This document shows positions 18,145 to 29,297 of a stretch of DNA of 64,000 bases, piece after piece. The stretch lies in contig NZ_JAFLVX010000015.1 in NCBI RefSeq assembly GCF_017316185.1, forward strand, positions 147,213-211,212. Direction: 5' to 3'. Source of the DNA: Candidatus Vagococcus giribetii. Its GTDB lineage: Bacteria; Bacillota; Bacilli; Lactobacillales; Vagococcaceae. How positions within the stretch are numbered: position 1 is the stretch's first letter; each line of letters starts with the position of its first letter. The translations under genes and the position numbers were made by a program. The notes beneath the pieces are model-generated. The model saw nothing but the letters and a program-made list of their open reading frames with translations. It did not search any database and was not told where the DNA came from.

Positions 18145-18834
18145 CTAAATATTAAACATTTTATTTAATTCATTTAAATTGGTACATTCATAAGTAGGAT
18201 TATCATTAATAACACCATGATAATCATTATTTAGCCAAACCGAGTCTATTCCTATGCGATTTGCCCCTCTAATGTCTGATGTTAAGCTATCTCCAATCAT
18301 CAAAACTTTAGACATATCTTTGATACCTTCTGTTGCGAATATTGTTTCGAAAAAGCGCATATCTGGTTTTTCAAAACCTACTTCCTCAGAAATATAAAGA
18401 GCATCAAAAAAACTTGTCATATCAGCATTCTCAAGACGCTTACGTTGTGTTCTACCGACACCATTTGTCCCTGCTAAAATGGTGTATCCTGCCTCTTTTA
18501 ATTTTTTTAACAACTCTAAACCACCAGGCATTAAATCATTTCTTTCTTCTAATAGTCCGCGATACTCATCATCAGCAACAGCGCCATCAACTTGAACACC
18601 TTGAGTCGCAAAAAAGGCCTCAAAACGTCTATTTAACAACGTTTCTTTTTTGATAGTTCCTGCTTCTAGCTTATCCCAAAGCTCTTTATTAATTTTTTTA
18701 TAAGATTCAAATGTGTCTTCATTAAAGATAACACCATACTTTGTGAAAATACCCTTAAGGGCCGATAATTCTGATTGACTAAAATTTAGTAATGTATTAT
18801 CTAGGTCAAAAATTAAATAACTGTATTTATTCAT
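18145..18834 (-). CDS. YjjG-family HAD hydrolase (noncanonical pyrimidine nucleotidase)
   Basis: 229-residue HAD-superfamily phosphatase. Motif I is DLDNTLLNF (residues 10-18, the nucleophile and acid/base Asp pair), motif II TNGVGRTQR (about 119-127, Thr/Asn), motif III around GFEKPD and motif IV LMIGDSLTSDIRGA. A helical cap lies between motifs I and II, as in the YjjG family, which dephosphorylates noncanonical pyrimidine nucleotides. Exact substrate is not readable. It is flanked upstream by a 300-bp gene-free stretch holding its promoter. Confidence 0.87.
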   Translation of the reverse strand: MNKYSYLIFDLDNTLLNFSQSELSALKGIFTKYGVIFNEDTFESYKKINKELWDKLEAGTIKKETLLNRRFEAFFATQGVQVDGAVADDEYRGLLEERNDLMPGGLELLKKLKEAGYTILAGTNGVGRTQRKRLENADMTSFFDALYISEEVGFEKPDMRFFETIFATEGIKDMSKVLMIGDSLTSDIRGANRIGIDSVWLNNDYHGVINDNPTYECTNLNELNKMFNI

Positions 18835-19120
18835 TATACTCTCCTTAAAAAAATATTGATTATAAATGGTCTATATTAAACAACTTTCTCTGTGAAATAA
18901 AATGTTATCAATCCGTCTTAAATAATGATTTTATAAGACTTTTATAGGCTCTTTAATTCAAAAATCATATTATTTATTCGAATCTGCTAACATTGTTTTT
19001 TTATGTTCTACTTATTCACCTCAAGAACACACTTATTCTAACACAACCAGACTTATCATCGATACACATTTGCGTCATTTTTACTTAAACTATTTTCACA
19101 TACTCTCCGTTTTTTAATAA
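18835..19120. other. Gene-free stretch
   Basis: AT-rich spacer between two minus-strand genes. Near its left end lies the HAD gene's AAGGAG site and a TATAAT at about 18865-18870 on the minus strand without a good -35. I found no ORF with a ribosome binding site, no convincing RNA fold and no repeat here. Confidence 0.5.
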
Positions 19121-19152
19121 AACAAAAAAACCGTTGAAACCACTTCAACGGT
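19121..19152 (-). terminator. Intrinsic terminator of folT
   Basis: Minus strand: ACCGTTGAA / TTCAACGGT arms with a 5-nt loop, followed by seven T, nine bases past the folT stop. Confidence 0.9.
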
Positions 19153-19160
19153 TATCGTAA

Positions 19161-19685
19161 TTATGCAACAAACTTAACTAATTGTTTTTGGAACACACGA
19201 ATGTTTACCATAGAATAAGTAATCACTACTTGAATGACACACATAATACTAGAAGAAATGATTCTTGCTGGCAAATAAGCAAATACGGCATTCCCTTGCA
19301 TCATGTATAGCCATAGCGTATTTAACGGTAAACTTAATAAGAACGTGACGATTAAATTAACTGTAATAATACGTTTTAACGTTAAGTCCTTTTTATAATA
19401 GAAACTTCCGTAAATAGCTCCTGCTAAAAGAGCAGTTAGTGTGAATCCTGGGAAATAAGCTCCCCCTGCCGGAAATAGCAAAGCACCAAAGAAATCACAT
19501 AATGCATTCCCCGCACCAGCAATAACTGGCCCAAATAAAATAGCCATCAATACCACTGTAATAAAGAAAAAGCTGATTTTTACAAACGGTGTTGTAATTG
19601 AAATAAACTGTGACAGTATAATTCTGAGAGCCATCAGCACCCCCATTAAAGCAATTGACCTAGTTGTAAAACGTGTTTTTTCCAT
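19161..19685 (-). CDS. folT: Folate ECF transporter S-component FolT
   Basis: 174-residue membrane protein with six hydrophobic helices. The ALRIILSQFISI segment (about residues 19-30), GAGNALCDFFGALLFP (about 56-71) and FPGFTLTALLAGAIYGSFY (about 78-96) match FolT-type S-components. Start ATG with AAGGAG. The THF riboswitch in its leader supports folate as the ligand. Like the other S-components here it lacks a neighbouring energising module. Confidence 0.92.
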   Translation of the reverse strand: MEKTRFTTRSIALMGVLMALRIILSQFISITTPFVKISFFFITVVLMAILFGPVIAGAGNALCDFFGALLFPAGGAYFPGFTLTALLAGAIYGSFYYKKDLTLKRIITVNLIVTFLLSLPLNTLWLYMMQGNAVFAYLPARIISSSIMCVIQVVITYSMVNIRVFQKQLVKFVA

Positions 19686-19726
19686 TTTAGCATCTCCTTT
19701 TTTGATAGAGTTGCTACATCCAATAT

Positions 19727-19831
19727 GCAGCGAATGCGGAAAATTAATGTCGCAAGTACTCCACTAGCACTTTTCGTCCAACAAGCAACATCCCATCTCA
19801 TCGGCACTTTACGCATTACTTCCTACTCTGT
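19727..19831 (-). promoter_or_regulatory. Tetrahydrofolate (THF) riboswitch controlling folT
   Basis: Read on the minus strand, the leader begins AGAGTAGG and GCGTAAAGTGC, then TGGGATGTTG, and closes with TTCCGCATTCGCT. This is the order and wording of the THF/folT-motif aptamer (GAGUAG, GCGUuAAGUG, GGGAUG, UGCAUCCGCU). The aptamer ends about 30 nt before the folT ribosome binding site. I see no T-run terminator between them, so translational control is plausible. Confidence 0.88.
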
Positions 19832-19848
19832 TTTTGTTTTACAACTTG

Positions 19849-19876
19849 ACTATATCACATTTCTTCATAATGACAA
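19849..19876 (-). promoter_or_regulatory. folT promoter
   Basis: TTGTCA (19871-19876), a 16-bp spacer and TATAGT (19849-19854), preceded by TG one base upstream (extended -10). It places the RNA start about 10 nt before the THF aptamer. Confidence 0.75.
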
Positions 19877-19891
19877 TAAAGGACACGCCAG

Positions 19892-20269
19892 TCAATTTTC
19901 CGCCAAATTTTCTAGTTCTTTTAACAAAAGAATTGCTGTACTTTTATTTGTCGCTAAAGGAATTTCATAGACGTCACTTAGACGAATCAAGGCGTTCACA
20001 TCAGGTTCATGAGGTTGAGCAGTTAATGGATCTCTTAAAAAAATAATCATATCCATTTCTCCTTCTGATACCTTAGCACCAATTTGTTGGTCGCCTCCTA
20101 AAGGACCTGATTTGAAACAATGAATACTTAAATCTGTTTGAGCCATTATTTTTTCTCCAGTTGTTCCTGTAGCAAATAAGTCATGGTGACTGAGAATCTG
20201 TTCATACTGTTTTGCAAGCTTAATCATGGTTGATTTCTTTTTATCGTGAGCAATTAACGCTATTTTCAT
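19892..20269 (-). CDS. mgsA: Methylglyoxal synthase MgsA
   Basis: 125-residue enzyme converting dihydroxyacetone phosphate to methylglyoxal and phosphate, a bypass that relieves sugar-phosphate stress. It has the [10 protein letters not shown] start, the phosphate-binding ATGTTGE loop (about 33-39), [11 protein letters not shown] (about 54-64) and the catalytic [20 protein letters not shown] block (about 77-96). Length is normal. Site AAAGGAGAG. It is upstream of folT but separated by folT's own promoter. Confidence 0.96.
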   Translation of the reverse strand: MKIALIAHDKKKSTMIKLAKQYEQILSHHDLFATGTTGEKIMAQTDLSIHCFKSGPLGGDQQIGAKVSEGEMDMIIFLRDPLTAQPHEPDVNALIRLSDVYEIPLATNKSTAILLLKELENLAEN

Positions 20270-20322
20270 TACTATCTCTCCTTTTTAGTCATAGTGACAT
20301 AAATGATTGGGCACTTTTTACA

Positions 20323-20352
20323 TTGTAAGCGCATTACATCTTCTATTATACT
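20323..20352 (+). promoter_or_regulatory. msmK promoter with overlapping 15-bp dyad
   Basis: TTGTAA (20323-20328), an 18-bp spacer and TATACT (20347-20352). Over the -35 lies the odd-length dyad TGTAAGCGCATTACA (20324-20338; arms TGTAA/TTACA). It resembles a CcpA cre site but has one extra base, so the regulator is uncertain. The location over -35 suggests repression. Confidence 0.6.
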
Positions 20353-20389
20353 GTAACTATCAAAGACAAAGAAAGAAGGACTTAAGAAA

Positions 20390-21496
20390 ATGGTAGAAAT
20401 CGCTTTAAAAAGTATCCATAAAAAATATGACGGTAACCCTAACTACTCAGTAACAGACTTTAACTTACATATTGAAGACAAAGAATTTATCGTGTTTGTT
20501 GGACCATCTGGTTGTGGTAAATCAACAACTCTACGTATGATTGCTGGTCTTGAAGATATCTCTGAAGGTGAATTATGGATTGGCGATCGTATCGTTAATG
20601 ACGTAGCACCTAAAGACCGTGACATTGCCATGGTTTTCCAGAACTACGCTTTATACCCACATATGACTGTTTATGATAACATGGCTTTTGGTCTAAAATT
20701 ACGTAAATATGACAAAGCTGAAATCAAAAAACGTGTAGATAACGCGGCTGACATCTTAGGTTTAACAGAGTACTTACAACGTAAACCTGCTGCTTTATCT
20801 GGTGGACAAAGACAACGTGTGGCTTTAGGTCGTGCCATCGTTCGTGATGCTAAAGTATTCTTAATGGATGAGCCATTATCAAACTTAGATGCTAAATTAC
20901 GTGTGGCAATGCGTGCAGAAATCGCTAAATTACACCGTCGTTTAGAAACAACAACTATCTACGTAACCCATGACCAAACAGAAGCTATGACTATGGCTGA
21001 TAGAATCGTTATTATGAAAGATGGTTTCATTCAACAAATTGGTTCACCAAAAGAAGTTTATGATACTCCTGCTAACGTATTCGTTGCCGGATTCATCGGC
21101 TCACCTGCTATGAACTTATTTAACGTGACTTTAGGTGAAGATGGTTACATCACTGATGGTGATCATTTACGTCTTGAAGTACCTGAAGGAAAATTCAAAG
21201 TCTTAAGAGAAAAAGGCTATGCTGGTAAAAAATTAGTCTTTGGTATTCGTCCAGAAGATATCCATAGCGAACCAATCGTAAAAGATTCTGCTCCACATAG
21301 TGTGGTTAGTTCTGAAGTAGTTGTATCTGAATTACTTGGAGCTGAGACAATGTTATACACTCGTACTGGTGATACTGAGTTCATCTCTAAAGTAGATGCT
21401 CGTTCTGCGTATATCCCAGGAGAGCAAATCGAATTAGCCTTCAACTTAAACAAAGCTCATTTCTTTGACGCTGACTCAGAAGAAGCAATTCGCTAA
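20390..21496 (+). CDS. msmK: MsmK/UgpC-type sugar ABC transporter ATPase (orphan)
   Basis: 368 residues. The ABC domain has Walker A GPSGCGKST (about 37-45), Q-loop FQNYALYPHMTV, signature LSGGQRQRV (about 135-143), Walker B VFLMDEPLSNLD and switch His THDQTEAM. A C-terminal TOBE/MalK-type regulatory domain (about 240-368) follows. This is the CUT1 sugar-importer ATPase. It stands alone between its own promoter and terminator, with no permease or binding protein. That is typical of the shared MsmK/MsmX ATPases of Firmicutes, which energise several oligosaccharide importers. Confidence 0.93.
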   Translation: MVEIALKSIHKKYDGNPNYSVTDFNLHIEDKEFIVFVGPSGCGKSTTLRMIAGLEDISEGELWIGDRIVNDVAPKDRDIAMVFQNYALYPHMTVYDNMAFGLKLRKYDKAEIKKRVDNAADILGLTEYLQRKPAALSGGQRQRVALGRAIVRDAKVFLMDEPLSNLDAKLRVAMRAEIAKLHRRLETTTIYVTHDQTEAMTMADRIVIMKDGFIQQIGSPKEVYDTPANVFVAGFIGSPAMNLFNVTLGEDGYITDGDHLRLEVPEGKFKVLREKGYAGKKLVFGIRPEDIHSEPIVKDSAPHSVVSSEVVVSELLGAETMLYTRTGDTEFISKVDARSAYIPGEQIELAFNLNKAHFFDADSEEAIR

Positions 21497-21530
21497 AACT
21501 ATTCCCTCTTTTCACGTTAAGTGAAAATTA

Positions 21531-21568
21531 AAAGAGCTTAGCACTAAAAGTGCCAAGCTCTTTTTTTA
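21531..21568. terminator. Bidirectional intrinsic terminator
   Basis: AAAGAGCTT.GCACT / AGTGC.AAGCTCTTT arms, 3-nt loop, then seven T; separates msmK from the converging S-component gene. Confidence 0.92.
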
Positions 21569-22144
21569 TTTTTGTTTGTTAGCTGCTAAGTAGACTGGAA
21601 ACTTAAATTTCCAACCAATTTTTTGAGCAATTGAAAACGCAATAGTGTAATCAATTAGACTGTGGATAAATCCGCCTACTCCAATTAGTAAGAACACAGA
21701 GACGAAAAAGCCTGATGTGTATGTCTCTGCAGATAATTTTCCTGTCATAAAGAATAATGTTACGACTAAGGTTTCACAAATCGCATGGACTAAACCAATT
21801 ACCACGTTAAAAACCATCATTTTTTTAGGTGAATCCACTAAGTTAGGATGTTTCCCCAAATACAGGGCTCCAAAAAAAGCAAAAATCACATGAGATAAAG
21901 CTCTCATACCAACGATAAAAGGAAACGTTAGGAAAAAACCAAAGGCTGTTCCTAATGCTACTAGTACTGCCACAACGGGGGATACAAACATTGCCAAAAA
22001 TACAGGGACATGACTTGCTAATGTAAATGACGCAGGCCCTATTACAAATTTCACTGGCATCACTAAAGGAATCATAATACCTAATGCAATAAGTAAAGAT
22101 GCGTACGTTAAAGACTGAATCGATCTGTTTTTCATATTATTCAT
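21566..22144 (-). CDS. ECF transporter S-component, possibly niacin (NiaX-like)
   Basis: 192-residue membrane protein with about six helices, in the compact S-component layout. The GPASFTLASHVPVFLAMFVSP region (about residues 35-55) recalls the niacin-type NiaX group as I remember it, but I would not fix the ligand on that alone. Start ambiguity: the ATG at 22144 has AAAGGTG 6 nt upstream; the ATG at 22135 has GGAG 9 nt upstream. The GTG opening the frame (22153) is nearly at the predicted RNA start and is unlikely. A near-consensus promoter precedes it. It is the fourth S-component in 13 kb. Confidence 0.75.
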   Translation of the reverse strand: MNNMKNRSIQSLTYASLLIALGIMIPLVMPVKFVIGPASFTLASHVPVFLAMFVSPVVAVLVALGTAFGFFLTFPFIVGMRALSHVIFAFFGALYLGKHPNLVDSPKKMMVFNVVIGLVHAICETLVVTLFFMTGKLSAETYTSGFFVSVFLLIGVGGFIHSLIDYTIAFSIAQKIGWKFKFPVYLAANKQK

Positions 22145-22164
22145 CTCCAACACCTTTTGAAACT

Positions 22165-22193
22165 ATGATAACGAATGCACAGATTTTTGTCAA
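22165..22193 (-). promoter_or_regulatory. Promoter of the NiaX-like gene with dyad over -35
   Basis: Perfect TTGACA (22188-22193), exactly 17 bp, then TATCAT (22165-22170). A small perfect dyad TGTC-N4-GACA (22188-22199) covers the -35, a possible operator for a vitamin repressor. It lies in the short gap downstream of rsmA. Confidence 0.8.
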
Positions 22194-22213
22194 CGGACAT
22201 TTTTACTGTTTAA

Positions 22214-23668
<1,455 letters not shown>

Positions 23669-23669
<1 letters not shown>

Positions 23670-24439
23670 TACTCACCAATCCTAAATAATCTATGGGCAT
23701 TTTCTCTTGTCACTCTAGCTATCTCTTCTACAGGTATATTTCTAAGTTCTGACAAACGATCCACTACATATTTAGTATACCCAGGTTCATTTCGTTTACC
23801 ACGGTACGGCATAGGAGCTAAGTAAGGTGCATCTGTTTCCACTAATAATTTATCTAGAGGAACTATTTTGGCTGCTTCATGGACTTCAAATGCTTTTTTA
23901 AAAGTCACCACTCCACTAAAAGAAATGTGCATACCTAAATCTAAAAAGCGTTTAGCCCACTCTTCATCTCCACTAAAACTATGCATAATACCACCAATAT
24001 TTTGAATTTTTTCTTCTTTTAAGATTTTGTAAGTATCTTCAATAGCGTCTCTTGTATGAATACTAATGGGTAAATTCATCTCTTTTGCAATAGTAATTTG
24101 GCGTCTAAAAACCTTATCTTGAACTTCTTTAGGGTCTTCCATCCAATAATAATCTAAGCCAATCTCACCTAAAGCCACCACTCGGTTATCTTCTAATTGA
24201 CGTTGTAGCGTTTTTTCAACCTCTTTTGTATAAGTGCCTGCTTCTGTTGGATGCCAACCGATAATACTATAAATCATCTCATAAGTATGACTTAAGGCTA
24301 ATGATTTTTCAATCGTTGGCGTATCAAATCCCACAACGGCCATTTCACTAACGCCTAATTCTTTCGCTCGTTCAATGACTTCTGGAATGTCATCTTTAAA
24401 TTGTTCTACGTTTAAATGAGTATGTGTATCAAATATCAT
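23669..24439 (-). CDS. tatD: TatD-family metal-dependent DNase
   Basis: 256-residue TIM-barrel hydrolase of the YcfH/TatD family (3'-5' exonuclease activity in characterised members). Metal ligands appear in FDTHTHLN (HxH, residues 3-10), GEIGLDYYW (Glu, about 92), ISIHTRDA (His, about 127), GIMHSFSGD (His, about 152) and [10 protein letters not shown] (Asp, about 203). The ATG at 24439 is chosen because GGAGTGAGG lies just upstream; the frame opens 6 codons earlier without a site. First gene of the tatD-rnmV-rsmA group. Confidence 0.94.
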
Positions 24440-24474
24440 AAACCTCACTCCAATCATTCTTAGTTTAACACAAA

Positions 24475-24519
24475 AGAAAACGACTGAAAGAGAAAAAGAA
24501 CTCTTTCAATCGTTTTTTT

Positions 24520-24520
<1 letters not shown>
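24475..24520. terminator. Terminator between metG and tatD
   Basis: 13-bp arms with one mismatch (ACGACTGAAAGAG at 24480-24492; CTCTTTCAATCGT at 24501-24513), 8-nt loop, T-runs on both strands. It ends metG transcription, so tatD needs its own start. Confidence 0.85.
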
Positions 24521-26591
<2,071 letters not shown>

Positions 26592-26616
26592 GCACAGTTT
26601 CTTTAGCTTTTTTAGT

Positions 26617-26660
26617 CTAAAAAAAGAAGGTTGACTGTTTTATTTAGTCAATCTCCTTTT
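26617..26660 (-). terminator. Intrinsic terminator of the small acetyltransferase gene
   Basis: 14-bp imperfect arms around an 8-nt loop (26623-26636 / 26645-26658), followed on the minus strand by a T-run. It isolates the acetyltransferase transcript from the metG promoter. Confidence 0.8.
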
Positions 26661-26669
26661 AGGTTTCTA

Positions 26670-26942
26670 TTAAGGTGTTACTAATAAAGATGATAATTCT
26701 TCATGTTTATTGAAATAGTTTTCTACATACGAACAACTTGGTACAATTTTTAACTCTTCTTTTTTAGCTATCTCAATAACTGCCAAAACTAATTTTTCAG
26801 CTAACCCCTTACCACGTTGGGACTCATCAACGAATGTGCGGTTAACATCGATAACTTTCTCTTCTAAAAATACCCAATTAATTTCAGCTACTATTTTACC
26901 CTCTTCTTCTAAAAAAACACGTTCTTTTTCTACTGTAAACAT
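26670..26942 (-). CDS. Small GNAT-fold N-acetyltransferase (YjdJ type)
   Basis: 90-residue protein of the short GCN5-related acetyltransferase group (Acetyltransf_CG, YjdJ-like). Acetyl-CoA-binding motif A is seen as VDESQRGKGLAEKLVLAVI (about 38-56; the R/Q-x-x-G-x-G/A loop QRGKGLA), followed by VPSCSYVENYFNKH (about 67-80), the family's conserved ending. Target unknown. Site TGGAGG, 10 nt before the ATG. Transcribed alone. Confidence 0.85.
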   Translation of the reverse strand: MFTVEKERVFLEEEGKIVAEINWVFLEEKVIDVNRTFVDESQRGKGLAEKLVLAVIEIAKKEELKIVPSCSYVENYFNKHEELSSLLVTP

Positions 26943-27019
26943 CTCTTAAACGCCTCCATATGTTCTTGTTTTAAATCCTACTATTAATATATATAATTTA
27001 CGCTATTAAAACAAATCAC

Positions 27020-27048
27020 TTGCTTTTTACACAAACTAAAAATATAAT
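27020..27048 (+). promoter_or_regulatory. mntH promoter
   Basis: TTGCTT (27020-27025), 17-bp spacer, perfect TATAAT (27043-27048). The DtxR/MntR-type operator starts within the -10. Confidence 0.75.
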
Positions 27049-27063
27049 TTAGGCATACCTAAA
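27048..27063 (+). promoter_or_regulatory. DtxR/MntR-type metalloregulator operator of mntH
   Basis: Perfect inverted repeat TTTAGG-CATA-CCTAAA, matching the TTAGGN4CCTAA core of DtxR-family sites (MntR, SirR, ScaR, EfaR). It covers the last base of the -10, the RNA start and the first bases of the ribosome binding site, so bound repressor would block initiation. The identity of the regulator is inferred from family and target. Confidence 0.85.
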
Positions 27064-27079
27064 AGGAGATTGGATTACT

Positions 27080-28426
27080 ATGAACAAACATCAACATATT
27101 TTAACTGAAAAATTAAACGGTCTTAGTCTCCCTGAGATTAACAATTCCGTTTCTATCCCTAAAAATGCTAATTTTATGAAAAAATTACTAGCCTATTCTG
27201 GACCAGGAGCTTTAGTAGCTGTTGGTTACATGGACCCAGGTAACTGGGTTACTTCAATCGCAGGGGGAGCTCAATATGGCTACTTGCTCTTATCTGTGAT
27301 TTTGATTTCAAGTTTAATCGCCATGTTACTTCAATACATGTCAGCTAAATTAGGGATCGTTACTGGTATGGACTTAGCACAAGCTACACGACTACATACA
27401 AAGAAAAAAATGGGAATTTTTCTTTGGGTAATGAACGAGTTAGCTATTATGGCAACAGACATTGCTGAAGTCATTGGTAGTGCGGTTGCCCTAAACTTAC
27501 TATTTGGGTTTCCTTTGTTAGTCGGCGTCTTTATTACTGTTTTAGATGTCTTTTTACTGTTAATGTTAACGAAATTGGGATTTAGAAAAATAGAAGCCAT
27601 TGTTATGACCTTAATTGCAACAATTTTCGTCATCTTTTCTTACGAGGTTATTTTGGGTCAACCTAACTTGCCAGACTTATTCCAAGGATTTATTCCTAAA
27701 AAAGAAGTTGTCACAGACAACGGCGCTCTTTTACTAGCTCTTGGTATTGTGGGAGCGACTGTTATGCCACATAACTTATATCTTCACTCTTCTATTGTCC
27801 AATCAAGACAATACGACAGGACTAATAAAGAAGAGCTAAAAGAAGCTGTCCGTTTTGCAAAATGGGATTCAAACATTCAATTGATTTTTGCCTTTATTGT
27901 TAACTGTCTTTTGTTAACTCTTGGAGCAACTTTGTTTTTTGGTCACGGAGAAACCCTAACTACTTTAGGTTCTCTTTACCATGCATTAGCTGATTCTACT
28001 ATTGTAGGAGCCATCGCTTCACCACTTTTAAGTGTGTTGTTTGCTGTTGCTTTACTAGCATCTGGTCAAAATTCAACCATTACGGGAACTCTTTCTGGAC
28101 AAATTATTATGGAAGGCTTCATTAAATTAAGATTGCCTACTTGGGCAAGACGATTAATTACTCGTCTTTTAGCTGTTATTCCTGTGGTTATTGCCATCTT
28201 AGTTTTTGGTGATTCTGAGGAAGTTGTGGAAAAACTGTTGATTTATACACAGGTCTTCCTAAGTGCTGCCCTACCGCTTTCCATTATCCCGTTAACTATT
28301 TTTACAAGTCAAAAGAAACTCATGGGCGACTTTAAAAATCACATCGCTTTAACTGTTATTGCTTGGATTGTTACTATTATTTTAACCATTTTGAATATTT
28401 ATTTAATTATCTCAACATTCATTTAA
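27080..28426 (+). CDS. mntH: NRAMP-family Mn(2+)/divalent metal transporter MntH
   Basis: 448-residue proton-coupled metal importer with about 11 helices. The NRAMP signatures are intact: [14 protein letters not shown] (metal-binding DPGN, about residues 50-63) and the helix 6 motif [15 protein letters not shown] (about 231-245), whose Met and His mark Mn/Fe-selective members. A hydrophilic N-terminal tail of about 30 residues precedes helix 1. Monocistronic with a metalloregulator operator at its promoter, so expression should rise when manganese is scarce. Confidence 0.95.
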   Translation: MNKHQHILTEKLNGLSLPEINNSVSIPKNANFMKKLLAYSGPGALVAVGYMDPGNWVTSIAGGAQYGYLLLSVILISSLIAMLLQYMSAKLGIVTGMDLAQATRLHTKKKMGIFLWVMNELAIMATDIAEVIGSAVALNLLFGFPLLVGVFITVLDVFLLLMLTKLGFRKIEAIVMTLIATIFVIFSYEVILGQPNLPDLFQGFIPKKEVVTDNGALLLALGIVGATVMPHNLYLHSSIVQSRQYDRTNKEELKEAVRFAKWDSNIQLIFAFIVNCLLLTLGATLFFGHGETLTTLGSLYHALADSTIVGAIASPLLSVLFAVALLASGQNSTITGTLSGQIIMEGFIKLRLPTWARRLITRLLAVIPVVIAILVFGDSEEVVEKLLIYTQVFLSAALPLSIIPLTIFTSQKKLMGDFKNHIALTVIAWIVTIILTILNIYLIISTFI

Positions 28427-28455
28427 CCTTTAACGATATTTACCAATAATTTGTC

Positions 28456-28484
28456 TTGGTAAATTCCCTTTAACCCTTTATAAT
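28456..28484 (+). promoter_or_regulatory. Promoter upstream of the gene at 28524
   Basis: TTGGTA (28456-28461), 17-bp spacer, perfect TATAAT (28479-28484). The -10 sits inside a small dyad ACCCT...AGGGT, and the -35 lies in the right arm of a hairpin ATTTACCAA/TTGGTAAAT (about 28439-28465). That hairpin may be a weak terminator for mntH. Confidence 0.6.
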
Positions 28485-28523
28485 AGGGTATAGCAAGTTA
28501 TTATATTTTTTGGAGGATGAGCC

Positions 28524-29060
28524 ATGTTTCAACAAAAAAAAGTATACAAAAGTTTAGAAAACCGTAATTTTACTCCTGAGAGTTTGTTAAAAGAACTTGA
28601 AGACTTAAAAGAATTTAAATTTGATGATGTTTCTTATACAGGCATTAGCTTGAATATTGAAATGCTAATCACTCAATACTTAAGAAACGATCAATTTAGT
28701 CTGATTGAAGTTCAAGGTGGTTTAGCTAAGAAAAACTATGCATCATGGCATAAAGATTTAGCTTTAGCGATTAATATTTTTAATCACTTTGCTAACTACA
28801 CAAAAGCTCACTTTAACGACTACTTAGAAGAAGCAAAAAAATACCAAGCAGAAACAGGTCATAGTAACACGTCACCTGAGTACAAAGCTTATTTTGAACA
28901 AGGTAACTCGATGTACTTCCATGATGTGCTACATTTGGTATTTGACCTTTCACGTAAAATCGACTTAAGTGTGGATGATTTTGAAGAAGCATTAGCAGCG
29001 GATGAACTTAACCCAACTGATTATCCACTACCTGAAAAATTAGTTTTTGAAGGTAAATAA
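28524..29060 (+). CDS. Conserved-looking hypothetical protein, unknown
   Basis: 178-residue soluble, acidic, mostly helical protein with no signal peptide or membrane segment. I recognise no domain. Features are a Lys/Glu-rich start (FQQKKVYKSLENRNFTPESL), central aromatic-rich helices (INIFNHFANYTKAHFNDYL) and a histidine pair region (MYFHDVLHLVFDL, about 130-142). It has its own promoter, a TTGGAGGATG site and a very strong terminator, so it is certainly a real transcription unit. Confidence 0.75.
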   Translation: MFQQKKVYKSLENRNFTPESLLKELEDLKEFKFDDVSYTGISLNIEMLITQYLRNDQFSLIEVQGGLAKKNYASWHKDLALAINIFNHFANYTKAHFNDYLEEAKKYQAETGHSNTSPEYKAYFEQGNSMYFHDVLHLVFDLSRKIDLSVDDFEEALAADELNPTDYPLPEKLVFEGK

Positions 29061-29086
29061 CAAATTAGGTCGTCATCTCAATAAAT

Positions 29087-29137
29087 GAGTGACTGTGACA
29101 TAAGTCTTTTTAACTTATGTCACAGTCACTCTTTTTA
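29087..29137 (+). terminator. Strong intrinsic terminator
   Basis: A perfect 19-bp stem (arms 29087-29105 and 29113-29131) with a 7-nt loop and five T; ends the unit at 28524. Confidence 0.95.
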
Positions 29138-29196
29138 TCAAGAAAACTAACAACTTTTGCCAAAAATTATCCATTTAGATACCGATTGTCAAATAA

Positions 29197-29243
29197 AAAT
29201 AAGACAGAGAATTATCATTACATGATTTTCTCTGTCTTATTTT
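29197..29243. terminator. Bidirectional terminator downstream of the WxL operon
   Basis: A perfect 16-bp stem AAAATAAGACAGAGAA / TTCTCTGTCTTATTTT with a 15-nt loop, 54 bp past the DUF916 gene stop on the minus strand. Confidence 0.85.
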
Positions 29244-29297
29244 AAATGTACTTCAATTAGTGACTAAACAACCTCTTCTTTTAATACCAATGAACAA

